Positions 1 through 7,124 of a DNA stretch of 9,832 nucleotides are shown here, one piece after another. The stretch is from contig CANHUD010000067.1 of the NCBI GenBank assembly GCA_947463665.1, positions 1 through 9,832 of the forward strand, given 5' to 3'. This DNA is from Sphingobacteriales bacterium (GTDB lineage: Bacteria; Bacteroidota; Bacteroidia; Chitinophagales; Chitinophagaceae). The notes beneath the pieces were generated by a model that made no database searches, had not been told where the DNA came from, and worked only from the letters and a program-made list of their open reading frames with translations. The first letter of the stretch is position 1, and each line of letters begins with the position of its first letter. The translations under genes and the position numbers were made by a program.

Positions 1-1
1 C

Positions 2-1120
2 AGTGTAGAACTATCCTTTAAACTGATTGGCATTATGACCTTATTCCTGGGTTTTATGAACATTGGGGAAAAAGCCGGTGCCATTCGTTTCCTTTCGAGA
101 ATCGTAGGTCCTTTCTTTTCCAGATTGTTTCCGGAAGTGCCCCAAGGCCATCCGGCTATGGGACATATGATGATGAATTTCTCGGCTAATTTACTTGGGT
201 TGGACAATGCCGCCACCCCGTTCGGCCTGAAAGCCATGGAAAGTCTTCAGGAACTTAATCCACGCAAGGAAACCGCCAGTAATGCCCAGATCATGTTTCT
301 GGCGCTTCATGCCTCCGGACTCACCATTATCCCTGTTAGTATTATCGCCATGCGGGCATCTGTGACTCCTCCTGCTGCCAATCCGGCTGATATTTTCATC
401 CCCTGTATGATTGCTACTTTTGTAGCAACTGTTGCTGCCCTGGTCATTGTATCCATGAAACAAAAAATCAGGTTGTGGCAACCCGTTATTCTGGGCTGGA
501 TATTGGGAATATCAGCTATCATCGGACTTCTCATTTCCTATATCCGTTTCTTTCTGGATGCTGCGGGTATAGAGCGGTTTTCCGGAGTGGTTAGCAATGG
601 CCTGATCCTGCTTATATTCATGGTTTTTCTTTTAGGGGCCTTTCGGAAAAAAATCAATGTGTTCGAAGTGTTTACAGAAGGTGCCAAAGGTGGATTCGAC
701 ATTGCTATTCGGATTATTCCCTACCTGGTGGCCATGCTCGTGGCGATCAGCGTACTAAGAACCTCCGGAGCTTTTGACTACCTTATTTCCGGACTTCAGC
801 AGCTCTTTACTTTTTTGGGTTTTCAGACAGATTTTGTTTCTGCACTTCCCACTGCTCTCATGAAACCTTTAAGCGGAAGTGGGGCAAGAGGCATGATGAT
901 CGATACGATGACCAGATACGGAGCTGATTCATTTGCCGGAAGATTATCAGCTATTTTTCAGGGATCGAGTGACACTACCTTTTATGTGGTGGCTGTTTAT
1001 TTCGGCTCTGTAGCGGTACGTAATACCCGATATGCCATACCTGCTATGCTGCTGGCAGATCTGGCGGGCATCATTACTGCGATATTAGTGGCGTACTTAT
1101 TCTTTGGAGGAAGTTTATGA
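2..1120 (+). CDS. Fused SpmA/SpmB-type nucleoside-recognition (Gate) membrane protein, 5' truncated
   Basis: Polytopic inner-membrane protein joining the two halves known separately in Bacillus as spore maturation proteins SpmA and SpmB. Base 2 onward is open in frame, and the residues before the first ATG at 35 (SVELSFKLIGIM) read like the family's N-terminal region. The true start therefore lies outside the window and the ATG at 35 is internal. The SpmA half carries the NAATPFGLKAM signature (about 206-238). The SpmB half begins near base 660 and carries SGSGARGMM (872-898), followed by QGSSDTTFYV. Several hydrophobic segments are visible, including one at the C-terminus. Members of this family in non-sporulating Bacteroidota have no settled function; transport or sensing of a small molecule is a guess from the Gate domain. 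The stop codon overlaps the start of the next gene (ATGA at 1117), which suggests translational coupling. Family assignment is firm; function is not. Confidence 0.9.
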   Translation, partial: SVELSFKLIGIMTLFLGFMNIGEKAGAIRFLSRIVGPFFSRLFPEVPQGHPAMGHMMMNFSANLLGLDNAATPFGLKAMESLQELNPRKETASNAQIMFLALHASGLTIIPVSIIAMRASVTPPAANPADIFIPCMIATFVATVAALVIVSMKQKIRLWQPVILGWILGISAIIGLLISYIRFFLDAAGIERFSGVVSNGLILLIFMVFLLGAFRKKINVFEVFTEGAKGGFDIAIRIIPYLVAMLVAISVLRTSGAFDYLISGLQQLFTFLGFQTDFVSALPTALMKPLSGSGARGMMIDTMTRYGADSFAGRLSAIFQGSSDTTFYVVAVYFGSVAVRNTRYAIPAMLLADLAGIITAILVAYLFFGGSL

Positions 1121-1803
1121 CAAGATCCATAAAAGCCATAGTGACCATTTTTCTTTGGGGTATACTTTTGCATTCGTGCCGATCATCGGATAAACAAGCA
1201 CCAGACCTTTCGGAAGAAAAATTTTCCATATCAGCCATTGAAGAGGGAGATACGCTTTCCATGGCAGAAATGCCGGCCTCTATCATGGAGTGGATTCGAT
1301 TTTATCAGGTCCAGGACTCCGGTTTCCGGTTACCCCGATTCAGATCTTCAGGAGTGACTTTGCATATGGAGTCATTATCTTCAGCAATAACCAATGGCGA
1401 CGAATCAGACTTTTCCAGATTTTTCTGTTTTTCACCGGATAAAAATCGCTACATCGATCTTGTTAGCTATTCATTTCAGTTGTATAATGGCAAACTGATT
1501 CCGGGTGAGGCCGATCAGCAGGTTGTATTGGCTGATGTGGCAGGTCAAAAACGATTTCAGCTTCTATTTTATGGTCCTGGACAAATGGCCGAAGCCGTCG
1601 GTTGGTTAAATAACGACAGATTAATCATTGCCGGTACCAGTCGCACCGAAGACGGGCAATCATTTAGTGCGGAACTTCTTCTATTTGATCTGCGGGATTC
1701 GCTGTATACTAATTTTCAATTGGATCATCTGGTGGGTCCAGACACTACACGAATGGTAAAACCCGGTTTTCTGGAACATTACTACCATGATCTGAAAAAA
1801 TAA
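1117..1803 (+). CDS. Hypothetical lipoprotein
   Basis: A 228-residue protein I do not recognise. It begins with a lipoprotein signal peptide: a basic start (MTRSIKA), a hydrophobic stretch, then LHSC with the lipidated cysteine at residue 21. After the cysteine come RSSDK and an acidic, Ser-rich linker. The rest looks beta-rich and soluble. Strand-turn patterns such as YIDLVSYSFQLYNGKLIPG and RLIIAG in the second half resemble one or two blades of a propeller or beta-sandwich, but I would not name a fold. It probably sits on the periplasmic face of a membrane. The start at 1117 overlaps the spmAB stop codon (ATGA), and folB follows after four bases, so it is almost certainly an operon member. 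Coupling to spmAB hints that it may work with that membrane protein (inference). Confidence 0.8.
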   Translation: MTRSIKAIVTIFLWGILLHSCRSSDKQAPDLSEEKFSISAIEEGDTLSMAEMPASIMEWIRFYQVQDSGFRLPRFRSSGVTLHMESLSSAITNGDESDFSRFFCFSPDKNRYIDLVSYSFQLYNGKLIPGEADQQVVLADVAGQKRFQLLFYGPGQMAEAVGWLNNDRLIIAGTSRTEDGQSFSAELLLFDLRDSLYTNFQLDHLVGPDTTRMVKPGFLEHYYHDLKK

Positions 1804-1807
1804 CTGA

Positions 1808-2167
1808 ATGAATTACTGGCAGGTTCAATTAAACAATATCCGCCTCTTCGCTTTTCACGGTGTTCATGAAGAGGAAAGAATTACCGGAGCAGAATTCAGG
1901 GTAGACCTAAAGGTTTTGTTTGGCCGTGAGGACCCGATTGTTCAATTGGATCAATCCATTGATTATGTAAGACTGCACAAATTGGTAAAAAAAATCATGG
2001 AAAAACCGGAACCTCTTTTGGAAACTATTTGTGAGCGAATAGCCGCTACCATTCATGAGGATTTCCCTTTTTTAACTGAAATTAACATCACGGTGACAAA
2101 AATTTCCCCTCCGGTTGCTAACTTTCGGGGTGAACTGGCTGTTAGCCTGTCAAAGTCATACAAATGA
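1808..2167 (+). CDS. folB: Dihydroneopterin aldolase FolB
   Basis: Cytosolic enzyme of folate synthesis that cleaves 7,8-dihydroneopterin to 6-hydroxymethyl-7,8-dihydropterin and glycolaldehyde. The 119-residue length is normal for the family. The FHGVHEEE block (residues 16-23) contains the pterin-site glutamate (E22). Tyr53 in SIDYVRL, Glu72 in LLET and Lys98 in VTKISPP line up with the active-site Tyr, Glu and Lys described for the Staphylococcus enzyme (about 54, 74 and 100). All the key residues are present, so the protein should be active. It starts four bases after the lipoprotein gene, and its stop overlaps the start of the following TPR gene (ATGA at 2164). No other folate gene is nearby, so the neighbours say little about the pathway. 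Confidence 0.95.
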   Translation: MNYWQVQLNNIRLFAFHGVHEEERITGAEFRVDLKVLFGREDPIVQLDQSIDYVRLHKLVKKIMEKPEPLLETICERIAATIHEDFPFLTEINITVTKISPPVANFRGELAVSLSKSYK

Positions 2168-2916
2168 ATCTACAGAAACTCATCTTCATAAGCACTCTGT
2201 TTTTTAGCCATATGGTTATGGGGCAGGATATATCCTTTCTTTTAAAAGAAGCGGAACAACTTGAAGAGCAAAGGAAAGAGGAGGATGCCCTTGCCAAATA
2301 CCAGGAAGCGCTGAGGATTTCACCAACTGATCTGAAGGCATTATGCAAGATCAGTGAAAGGAATAGTATTCTGGGAAGCAGACAAACCGATAAAAAGGCA
2401 AAACAGGAACATTTTACAGCGGCTTTTATGTATGCAGAAAGAGCTATTGCCGCCAATGAAAAGAGTGCGGATGCCAATTTTGTGATGGGGCTTGCAAAGG
2501 CAAAATTATCAGAGGTCAGTTCCCCTAAAGAAAAGATACAATTTGTAAAAGAAATAAAAAACAGTGCTGAAAAGGCATTAGAGACTGATTCACTTCATTA
2601 TCAATCTCTCCATTTATTGGGCAAATGGCATTTTGAAGTTTCGGCTCTGGGTGGTATGGAAAAGGCTGCGATCAAGCTGATGGGAGGATTGCCCCCCGCC
2701 AGTCTTACGGATGCCATAGTTTTGTTTGAGAAGGTCAGACGTATCAAGCCCTCATTTGTGTTGAATTATCTGGATCTGGCAAAGGCATATAAACAACAGG
2801 GGAGGAGCGATAAAGCGGTAGAAGTTTTGCAGCGACTGGTTCGGATGTCACCAAAATCCGTAGATGATGAAACGTATAAAGCGGAAGGAAAGAAAATGCT
2901 GGAATCGTTACTTTAG
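2164..2916 (+). CDS. Exported TPR protein resembling the RMDN/FAM82 (regulator of microtubule dynamics) family
   Basis: A 250-residue helical repeat protein with an N-terminal signal peptide (hydrophobic segment, cleavage probably after residue 20 in VMGQ), so it is likely periplasmic. TPR-type helix pairs run from about residue 25 (the AEQLEEQRKEEDALAKYQEAL pattern) to the end. The C-terminal half carries HLLGKWHFEVSALG (150-163), GGLPPAS (174-180), then a helix ending in a KPSF-type turn followed by the LAKAYKQQG helix. This order (LLG-W-EV, then GLPPAS, then A...F.KV..I.P.F, then AK.Y...G) is the pattern I associate with RMDN proteins and their bacterial relatives. That is recognition from memory, not a search. 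The role is unknown; such repeats usually serve as protein-binding scaffolds. It is coupled to folB by an ATGA overlap and followed 16 bases later by a secreted peptidase gene. Confidence 0.85.
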   Translation: MNLQKLIFISTLFFSHMVMGQDISFLLKEAEQLEEQRKEEDALAKYQEALRISPTDLKALCKISERNSILGSRQTDKKAKQEHFTAAFMYAERAIAANEKSADANFVMGLAKAKLSEVSSPKEKIQFVKEIKNSAEKALETDSLHYQSLHLLGKWHFEVSALGGMEKAAIKLMGGLPPASLTDAIVLFEKVRRIKPSFVLNYLDLAKAYKQQGRSDKAVEVLQRLVRMSPKSVDDETYKAEGKKMLESLL

Positions 2917-2932
2917 CAATACAATCGAACAT

Positions 2933-4879
2933 ATGAGAAAAAAACTAATGGCAGGTTTCCTGCTAATTACATGTTTTGTTTCGGCACAATCCACGTATGA
3001 TCCCTATACACTCTTTGGACCTCAGGTCTATCCGGTTGGGGGCAATGAGTATCGGAATGGTGCCGGGGAACCCGGTCCTGCCTATTGGCAAAACAAGGCG
3101 GATTACCAAATACAAGCACAGTTAAATGAGGCAGATGGGAGCATTAAGGCAAGTGTTACCATAACTTACAGAAACAATAGCCCTCAGGCATTGTCGCACC
3201 TCTGGTTCATACTGGATCAAAACCTCTTTGCACGGGATTCCAGGGGTGCTGCCAAACTGCCTTTAAATGGCAGGAGCAGGTATGGTGATTCACAATCAGG
3301 CTTTGATGGAGGATTCCGTTTCAGTGATATCCGTATTTCTATGGAATCGGGGGGTAAAGGCGCCGAAACCATTGCAGATACTGTGCAGACGGATACTCGT
3401 CTGCAAATAAGATTACCCAGACCATTGCCGTCTAAAGGAAGTATGAAAATACGCATGGATTATTCGTTTTCCATTCCTGAGCAGGGCGCCGACAGAATGG
3501 GTTGGCTGGATACGAAAAATGGCCGGATCTTTGCGCTTGCCCAATGGTACCCGCGGATATGTGTGTATGACGATCTTCGGGGATGGAATACGGAACCCTA
3601 TCTGGGGGCAAGTGAGTTCTACCTGGAATACGGAGATTTTGATGTATCCATCACAGCGCCCGCTCATCACGTAGTGGTGTCTTCCGGTGAACTCCTGAAC
3701 GCACAGGAAGTGCTCTCCGGAGAACAGTACAGGAGATACCAGCAGGCAAAAGGGAGTGATAAGACCATCGTTATAAAGACTAAAGAGGAACTGAGCAAAG
3801 AAACAGTTGAAAAGAAGTCGAAAACATGGAAATACAGACTTTCCAACGCAAGAGATTTTGCCTGGTCAAGCTCGAAAAGTTTCATCTGGGATGGCTGTAA
3901 GATGAATTTACCCGGCGGCAAAACTTCCTTTGCCCAGTCGGTTTACCCTGTTGAATCAGAAGGTTCTAAAGCATGGGGAAGAAGCAGTGAATTTGTAAAA
4001 GGATCTGTTGAAGGGTATTCCTCTCGCTGGTATCCCTATCCATACCCGGTTGCGGTGAACGTGGCCTGCAACGTCAGCGGTATGGAATATCCCGGTATCA
4101 TATTTTGTTCATGGGAAGACAAAGGTGAATCGCTGTGGGGGGTAACCGACCATGAAATGGGACATACCTGGTTTCCGATGATCGTGGGTAGCAATGAGCG
4201 CAGGTACGGATGGATGGATGAAGGCTTCAACACGTTTATCAACAACATCAGTTCGGTAGATTTTAACAAGGGTGAATTTTCCCAGGCGGAACTAAAGGCA
4301 CAGGCCATTGCCCCCATGATCACCGATCCACGCACAGAAAAAATCATGCTTACCCCCGATGGCATGGCCGAGCGGAATATTGGACTGAATCTTTATTATA
4401 AGCCTGCCATAGCCTTATCGATCCTCCGGAATCATATTGTAGGTGAACGTCGTTTTGACGCGGCGTTCAGAAAGTATATTAATGACTGGGCATACAAACA
4501 TCCATCGCCCTGGGATTTTTTCCGTAGCATGGAGAACAGCATCGGCGAAGATTTGTACTGGTTCTGGAAATCATTTTTTCTTGAAAATTACAAATTGGAC
4601 CAGGCCATCACAAAGGTGGAATACCCTCGCGGAAATGCAGGACGTATACATGTGACCCTTGAGAATAGGGAAAAAATGGCCATGCCGGTAATATTGGAAG
4701 CTGTTACAGAATCAGGCAAAACCATTCGGAAGATTTTCCCGGTTGAGATCTGGCAGAGTTCCGGTAAGCATACTGTTGAACTGGAAATTGCGGAAAAAGT
4801 CCGGAAAGTGACCATCGATCCGGATGGAGTGTTCCCGGATGTTGACCCTAAGAATAACAGCTGGAACAGTAGCAATTAA
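2933..4879 (+). CDS. Secreted M1-family zinc metallopeptidase
   Basis: A 648-residue gluzincin aminopeptidase-like protein. I chose the ATG at 2933 because it begins a clear signal peptide (MRKKLMAGFLLITCFVSAQ). An in-frame ATG at 2864 would add 23 charged residues ahead of the signal and overlap the previous gene more deeply. The N-terminal beta domain covers about residues 35-270. The exopeptidase motif appears as GMEYP rather than the classic GAMEN. The zinc site is complete: HEMGH at 407-411 (ligands H407 and H411, catalytic E408), with the third ligand E430 in WMDEGFN exactly 18 residues after H411. Y489 in NLYYKPA is a candidate transition-state tyrosine. A small beta domain ends the protein. 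No cell-surface sorting domain is obvious, so it probably acts in the periplasm or outside the cell on peptides. It is the last gene of the plus-strand cluster; no convincing terminator follows it. Confidence 0.93.
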   Translation: MRKKLMAGFLLITCFVSAQSTYDPYTLFGPQVYPVGGNEYRNGAGEPGPAYWQNKADYQIQAQLNEADGSIKASVTITYRNNSPQALSHLWFILDQNLFARDSRGAAKLPLNGRSRYGDSQSGFDGGFRFSDIRISMESGGKGAETIADTVQTDTRLQIRLPRPLPSKGSMKIRMDYSFSIPEQGADRMGWLDTKNGRIFALAQWYPRICVYDDLRGWNTEPYLGASEFYLEYGDFDVSITAPAHHVVVSSGELLNAQEVLSGEQYRRYQQAKGSDKTIVIKTKEELSKETVEKKSKTWKYRLSNARDFAWSSSKSFIWDGCKMNLPGGKTSFAQSVYPVESEGSKAWGRSSEFVKGSVEGYSSRWYPYPYPVAVNVACNVSGMEYPGIIFCSWEDKGESLWGVTDHEMGHTWFPMIVGSNERRYGWMDEGFNTFINNISSVDFNKGEFSQAELKAQAIAPMITDPRTEKIMLTPDGMAERNIGLNLYYKPAIALSILRNHIVGERRFDAAFRKYINDWAYKHPSPWDFFRSMENSIGEDLYWFWKSFFLENYKLDQAITKVEYPRGNAGRIHVTLENREKMAMPVILEAVTESGKTIRKIFPVEIWQSSGKHTVELEIAEKVRKVTIDPDGVFPDVDPKNNSWNSSN

Positions 4880-4887
4880 GTGCAATT

Positions 4888-4918
4888 TTGGAAATGATAT
4901 CATAATTTCTTAATTTTG
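4888..4918 (+). promoter_or_regulatory. Bacteroidota-type promoter for rpmI-rplT
   Basis: The -33 element TTG (4888-4890) is followed by 20 bases and a perfect -7 element TAATTTTG (4911-4918), matching the phylum consensus TTG-N17-23-TAnnTTTG. The expected transcription start near 4925 leaves a leader of about 73 nt before rpmI. The promoter lies only nine bases after the M1 peptidase stop codon and separates the ribosomal unit from that gene. Confidence 0.75.
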
Positions 4919-4922
4919 CCAC

Positions 4923-4997
4923 CCATTTAACCCAAATGGTTCCAAAAGAGGTCTGCCTGTGCAGACACACCAGCAGGGTAAACGTAAATAAGTAAAA
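4923..4997 (+). promoter_or_regulatory. Structured leader of rpmI-rplT, candidate L20 autoregulatory region
   Basis: Two hairpins are visible. The first pairs CCATTT (4923-4928) with AAATGG (4934-4939). The second is a perfect six-base stem, GTCTGC (4951-4956) with GCAGAC (4961-4966), around a CTGT loop. CCTG (4956-4959) could instead pair with CAGG (4974-4977), which would compete with the second stem. Ribosomal protein L20 is known to repress its own operon by binding leader RNA in Escherichia coli and Bacillus, so control here is plausible. No T-tract follows, which favours translational control over attenuation by termination. That this leader binds L20 is inference. Confidence 0.4.
4936..4995 (+). 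other. Possible 19-codon upstream ORF (leader peptide)
   Basis: ATG at 4936 opens a frame encoding MVPKEVCLCRHTSRVNVNK, stopping with TAA at 4993-4995, two bases before the rpmI ATG. The second leader hairpin lies inside it. The spacing would allow termination-reinitiation coupling to rpmI. There is no strong ribosome binding site, and a short ORF of this length can occur by chance, so it is listed as a candidate only. Confidence 0.25.
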
Positions 4998-5195
4998 ATG
5001 CCAAAGGTTAAAACCCATTCCAGGGCAAAAAAGACGTTTAAAGTGTCAGCTACCGGAAAAATCATGTACCGGAAGCCGACCCGCGGTCACTTGTTGACCA
5101 AAAAATCCACCAAGCGGAAGCGTTCGCTTCGCGTAGAAGGTCAGGTTCACGCTTCGAACATGGATTTTGTAAAAAGACTGTTGAGATTGAAATAA
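4998..5195 (+). CDS. rpmI: 50S ribosomal protein L35 (bL35)
   Basis: A 65-residue, highly basic protein of normal L35 length. It has the family start MPKVKTHSRAKKTFKVSATGKI, the GHLLTKKS...KR block, and the KRLLRLK end typical of bL35. It is part of the large ribosomal subunit. The start codon is unambiguous because the mature N-terminus PKVKTHS is conserved. Upstream bases are A-rich (AAGTAAAA) with no clear Shine-Dalgarno, as is usual in this phylum. rplT follows after a 36-base gap with no terminator, so the two are cotranscribed. The usual upstream partner infC (translation initiation factor IF3) is absent here; the preceding gene is a peptidase. Confidence 0.97.
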   Translation: MPKVKTHSRAKKTFKVSATGKIMYRKPTRGHLLTKKSTKRKRSLRVEGQVHASNMDFVKRLLRLK

Positions 5196-5231
5196 TCATC
5201 GGTCTAACTTTAAACCACCAAATTGTAAGCA

Positions 5232-5576
5232 ATGCCCCGTTCAAAAAATTCAGTTGCATCAAAAGCACGTAGAAAAAGAGTCTTAGACCAGGCAAAAGGT
5301 TTCTATGGCAAGCGTAAAAACGTATATACAGTAGCCAAGAACGTATTAGAGAAAGGCCTCCAGTACCGTTATGTAGGACGTAAACTCAAAAAGCGCGAGT
5401 ATCGTGCATTGTGGATTACCCGTATAAATGCTGCTGTTCGTGAAGAAGGAATGACTTATTCCGAATTCATCAATAAGCTTAAGGTTAAAGGTATCGATCT
5501 TGATCGTAAGATCCTGGCTGACTTGGCCATGAATGAGCCGGAATCTTTCAAAAAGATTGTTGATTCAGTTAAATAA
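5232..5576 (+). CDS. rplT: 50S ribosomal protein L20 (bL20)
   Basis: A 114-residue rRNA-binding protein needed early in assembly of the 50S subunit. The long basic N-terminal extension (PRSKNSVASKARRKRVLDQAKGFYG), the KKREYRALWITRINAAVR block at about residues 53-70 and the globular C-terminal domain (MTYSEFINKLK...LDRKILADLA) are all present in order, so the protein is full length. In other bacteria the C-terminal domain also binds the operon leader and represses translation. The gene follows rpmI and ends 18 bases before an intrinsic terminator, which closes the two-gene operon. Confidence 0.97.
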   Translation: MPRSKNSVASKARRKRVLDQAKGFYGKRKNVYTVAKNVLEKGLQYRYVGRKLKKREYRALWITRINAAVREEGMTYSEFINKLKVKGIDLDRKILADLAMNEPESFKKIVDSVK

Positions 5577-5593
5577 GCTGGTGAAACATCTAC

Positions 5594-5628
5594 AAAACGG
5601 GTCTGGGATTACCAGGCCCGTTTTTTTT
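5594..5628 (+). terminator. Intrinsic terminator of rpmI-rplT
   Basis: ACGGGTCTGG (5597-5606) pairs with CCAGGCCCGT (5612-5621) through one T-G wobble, extended by flanking A-T pairs, around a GATTA loop. A run of eight T residues (5621-5628) follows. This is a strong intrinsic terminator. Its last T residues overlap the -33 element of the next promoter. Confidence 0.9.
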
Positions 5629-5658
5629 GCGCTTGACATTGAAAATAATTTAATTTTG
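5627..5658 (+). promoter_or_regulatory. Bacteroidota-type promoter for speA
   Basis: TTG (5627-5629), 21 bases, then TAATTTTG (5651-5658), a perfect -7 element. Transcription should start near 5665, giving a leader of about 35 nt before the TTG start codon at 5700. The alternative -33 TTG at 5633 is only 15 bases from the -7 box and fits less well. The -7 octamer is identical to that of the rpmI promoter. Confidence 0.65.
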
Positions 5659-5699
5659 CATTCACTTATTTTTAAAAATTGTAAATACCACAAAAGGCA

Positions 5700-7124
5700 T
5701 TGAACAACAACACATACACAGACCTCGTAAAGCAGACTTTCTATTTCCCACAGGAAGGACTGGAGGTTAAGGATGGAAATCTTCATTTCAATGGTCTGGA
5801 TATCAAAGCCCTGATCAAGAAATATGGAACGCCCCTCAAATTAACCTTTTTGCCAAAGATCGGAATGCAGATCAACAAGGCAAAAGACATGTTTGACAAG
5901 GCCTTTAAGAAACATAAATACGAGGGACAGTATTTTTATTGTTACTGCACCAAAAGCTCTCATTTCTCTTTTGTGGTAGAGGAAGCGCTGAAACACAACA
6001 TTCACCTGGAGACTTCTTTCGCTTATGATATTGAGATTATCAATAAGCTTTATGAGAAGAAAAAGATCAACAAAGATATTTTTATCATCTGCAATGGATT
6101 CAAGCAGCGTGCTTATACTTCCCGAATCGCAAAACTTTTGAATTCAGGATTTAAGAATGTAGTACCCGTATTGGATAATAAGGATGAACTGGATAAATAC
6201 AGACGTTCAGTTAAAGTTCCTTTTAAACTGGGAATACGAGTAGCGGCAGAAGAAGAGCCATCTTTCCCTTTTTATACATCCAGGCTTGGTTTCAGAGCGA
6301 AGGATATTCTGGAATTTTATGTTGATAACATCGAGGGTTATGAAGACAAATTTCAGCTCAAGATGCTTCATGTATTTCTGAACAAGGGCATTAAGGATGA
6401 TATCTACTACTGGAGTGAGCTTAATAAAGTAGTAAATCTGTATTGCCAACTCAAAAAGATCTGTCCCGAGTTGGACTCCATCAATATAGGAGGAGGTTTC
6501 CCTATCAAGCACTCACTTGGCTTTGATTATGATTACCAGTTCATGGTAAACGAGATTGTTGGGAACATCAAGAAAGTGTGTAAGAAGGCAAAAGTACCCA
6601 TGCCGAATATATACACTGAGTTCGGAAGTTACACGGTAGGAGAAAGCATGGCACACATATACAGTGTAATCGGTCAGAAAAATCAAAATGACAGGGAAAC
6701 CTGGTATATGATCGACTCCTCCTTTATTACCACTTTACCAGACACATGGGGCATTGGCGAGAAATTCCTGATGCTGCCAGTAAACAAATGGAATAATGAA
6801 TACCATAGGGTAGTGCTGGGTGGTATAACCTGTGATAGTCATGATTATTACGATTCAGAGGAGCATATCAATGAAGTTTTTCTGCCGAAAGTGACATCAA
6901 ACGGCGAACAGGATGATGATGCGGAGCCATTGTATGTTGGATTTTTTCATACAGGCGCTTATCAGGATCAGATCAGCGGATACGGTGGAATCAAACATTG
7001 CCTTATTCCCTCACCCAAGCATATCATTGTTGAAAAAGACAAGAATGGCAAGTTGATAGACTGGATTTATGCACGTGAACAGTCTGCTCAAAGTATGTTG
7101 AAAATTCTGGGTTATATCAAATAA
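5700..7124 (+). CDS. speA: Biosynthetic arginine decarboxylase (PLP fold-type III), TTG start
   Basis: A 474-residue PLP-dependent decarboxylase of the alanine-racemase fold, in the Bacteroidota group annotated as arginine decarboxylase. It would convert arginine to agmatine for polyamine synthesis in the cytosol. The start is read as TTG at 5700: the N-terminal NTYTDLVKQTFYFPQE matches what I recall of family starts, and no ATG lies in frame until residue 56. K85 in YCTKSSHF is the likely Schiff-base lysine. GGG at 264-266 (NIGGGFP) is the phosphate-binding loop. EFGSYTVGESMAHIY and ITCDSHDYY supply further cofactor and active-site positions, the latter with the conserved CDS motif. The protein is shorter than the E. 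coli SpeA (about 650 residues), as usual for this group. A related amino-acid or carboxynorspermidine decarboxylase specificity cannot be excluded by eye. The gene is monocistronic, with its own promoter and terminator. Confidence 0.82.
   Translation: MNNNTYTDLVKQTFYFPQEGLEVKDGNLHFNGLDIKALIKKYGTPLKLTFLPKIGMQINKAKDMFDKAFKKHKYEGQYFYCYCTKSSHFSFVVEEALKHNIHLETSFAYDIEIINKLYEKKKINKDIFIICNGFKQRAYTSRIAKLLNSGFKNVVPVLDNKDELDKYRRSVKVPFKLGIRVAAEEEPSFPFYTSRLGFRAKDILEFYVDNIEGYEDKFQLKMLHVFLNKGIKDDIYYWSELNKVVNLYCQLKKICPELDSINIGGGFPIKHSLGFDYDYQFMVNEIVGNIKKVCKKAKVPMPNIYTEFGSYTVGESMAHIYSVIGQKNQNDRETWYMIDSSFITTLPDTWGIGEKFLMLPVNKWNNEYHRVVLGGITCDSHDYYDSEEHINEVFLPKVTSNGEQDDDAEPLYVGFFHTGAYQDQISGYGGIKHCLIPSPKHIIVEKDKNGKLIDWIYAREQSAQSMLKILGYIK

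Noticed and set aside
35..37. ATG 35 as the true start of the SpmA/SpmB protein
   Set aside because: The frame is open to the window edge and the upstream residues match the family, so the gene is truncated.
2864..2932. Longer M1 peptidase start at ATG 2864
   Set aside because: It would add 23 charged residues before a clear signal peptide and overlap the TPR gene by over 50 bases; ATG 2933 fits better.
4947..4991. Frame reading RGLPVQTHQQGKRK, similar to the end of ribosomal protein S13
   Set aside because: Only the first five residues and the basic tail match, there is no start codon in frame, and it overlaps the leader hairpin; probably chance.
5181..5212. Possible internal promoter before rplT (TTG, 21 bases, TAACTTTA)
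   Set aside because: The last base of the -7 box is wrong and cotranscription with rpmI explains expression.
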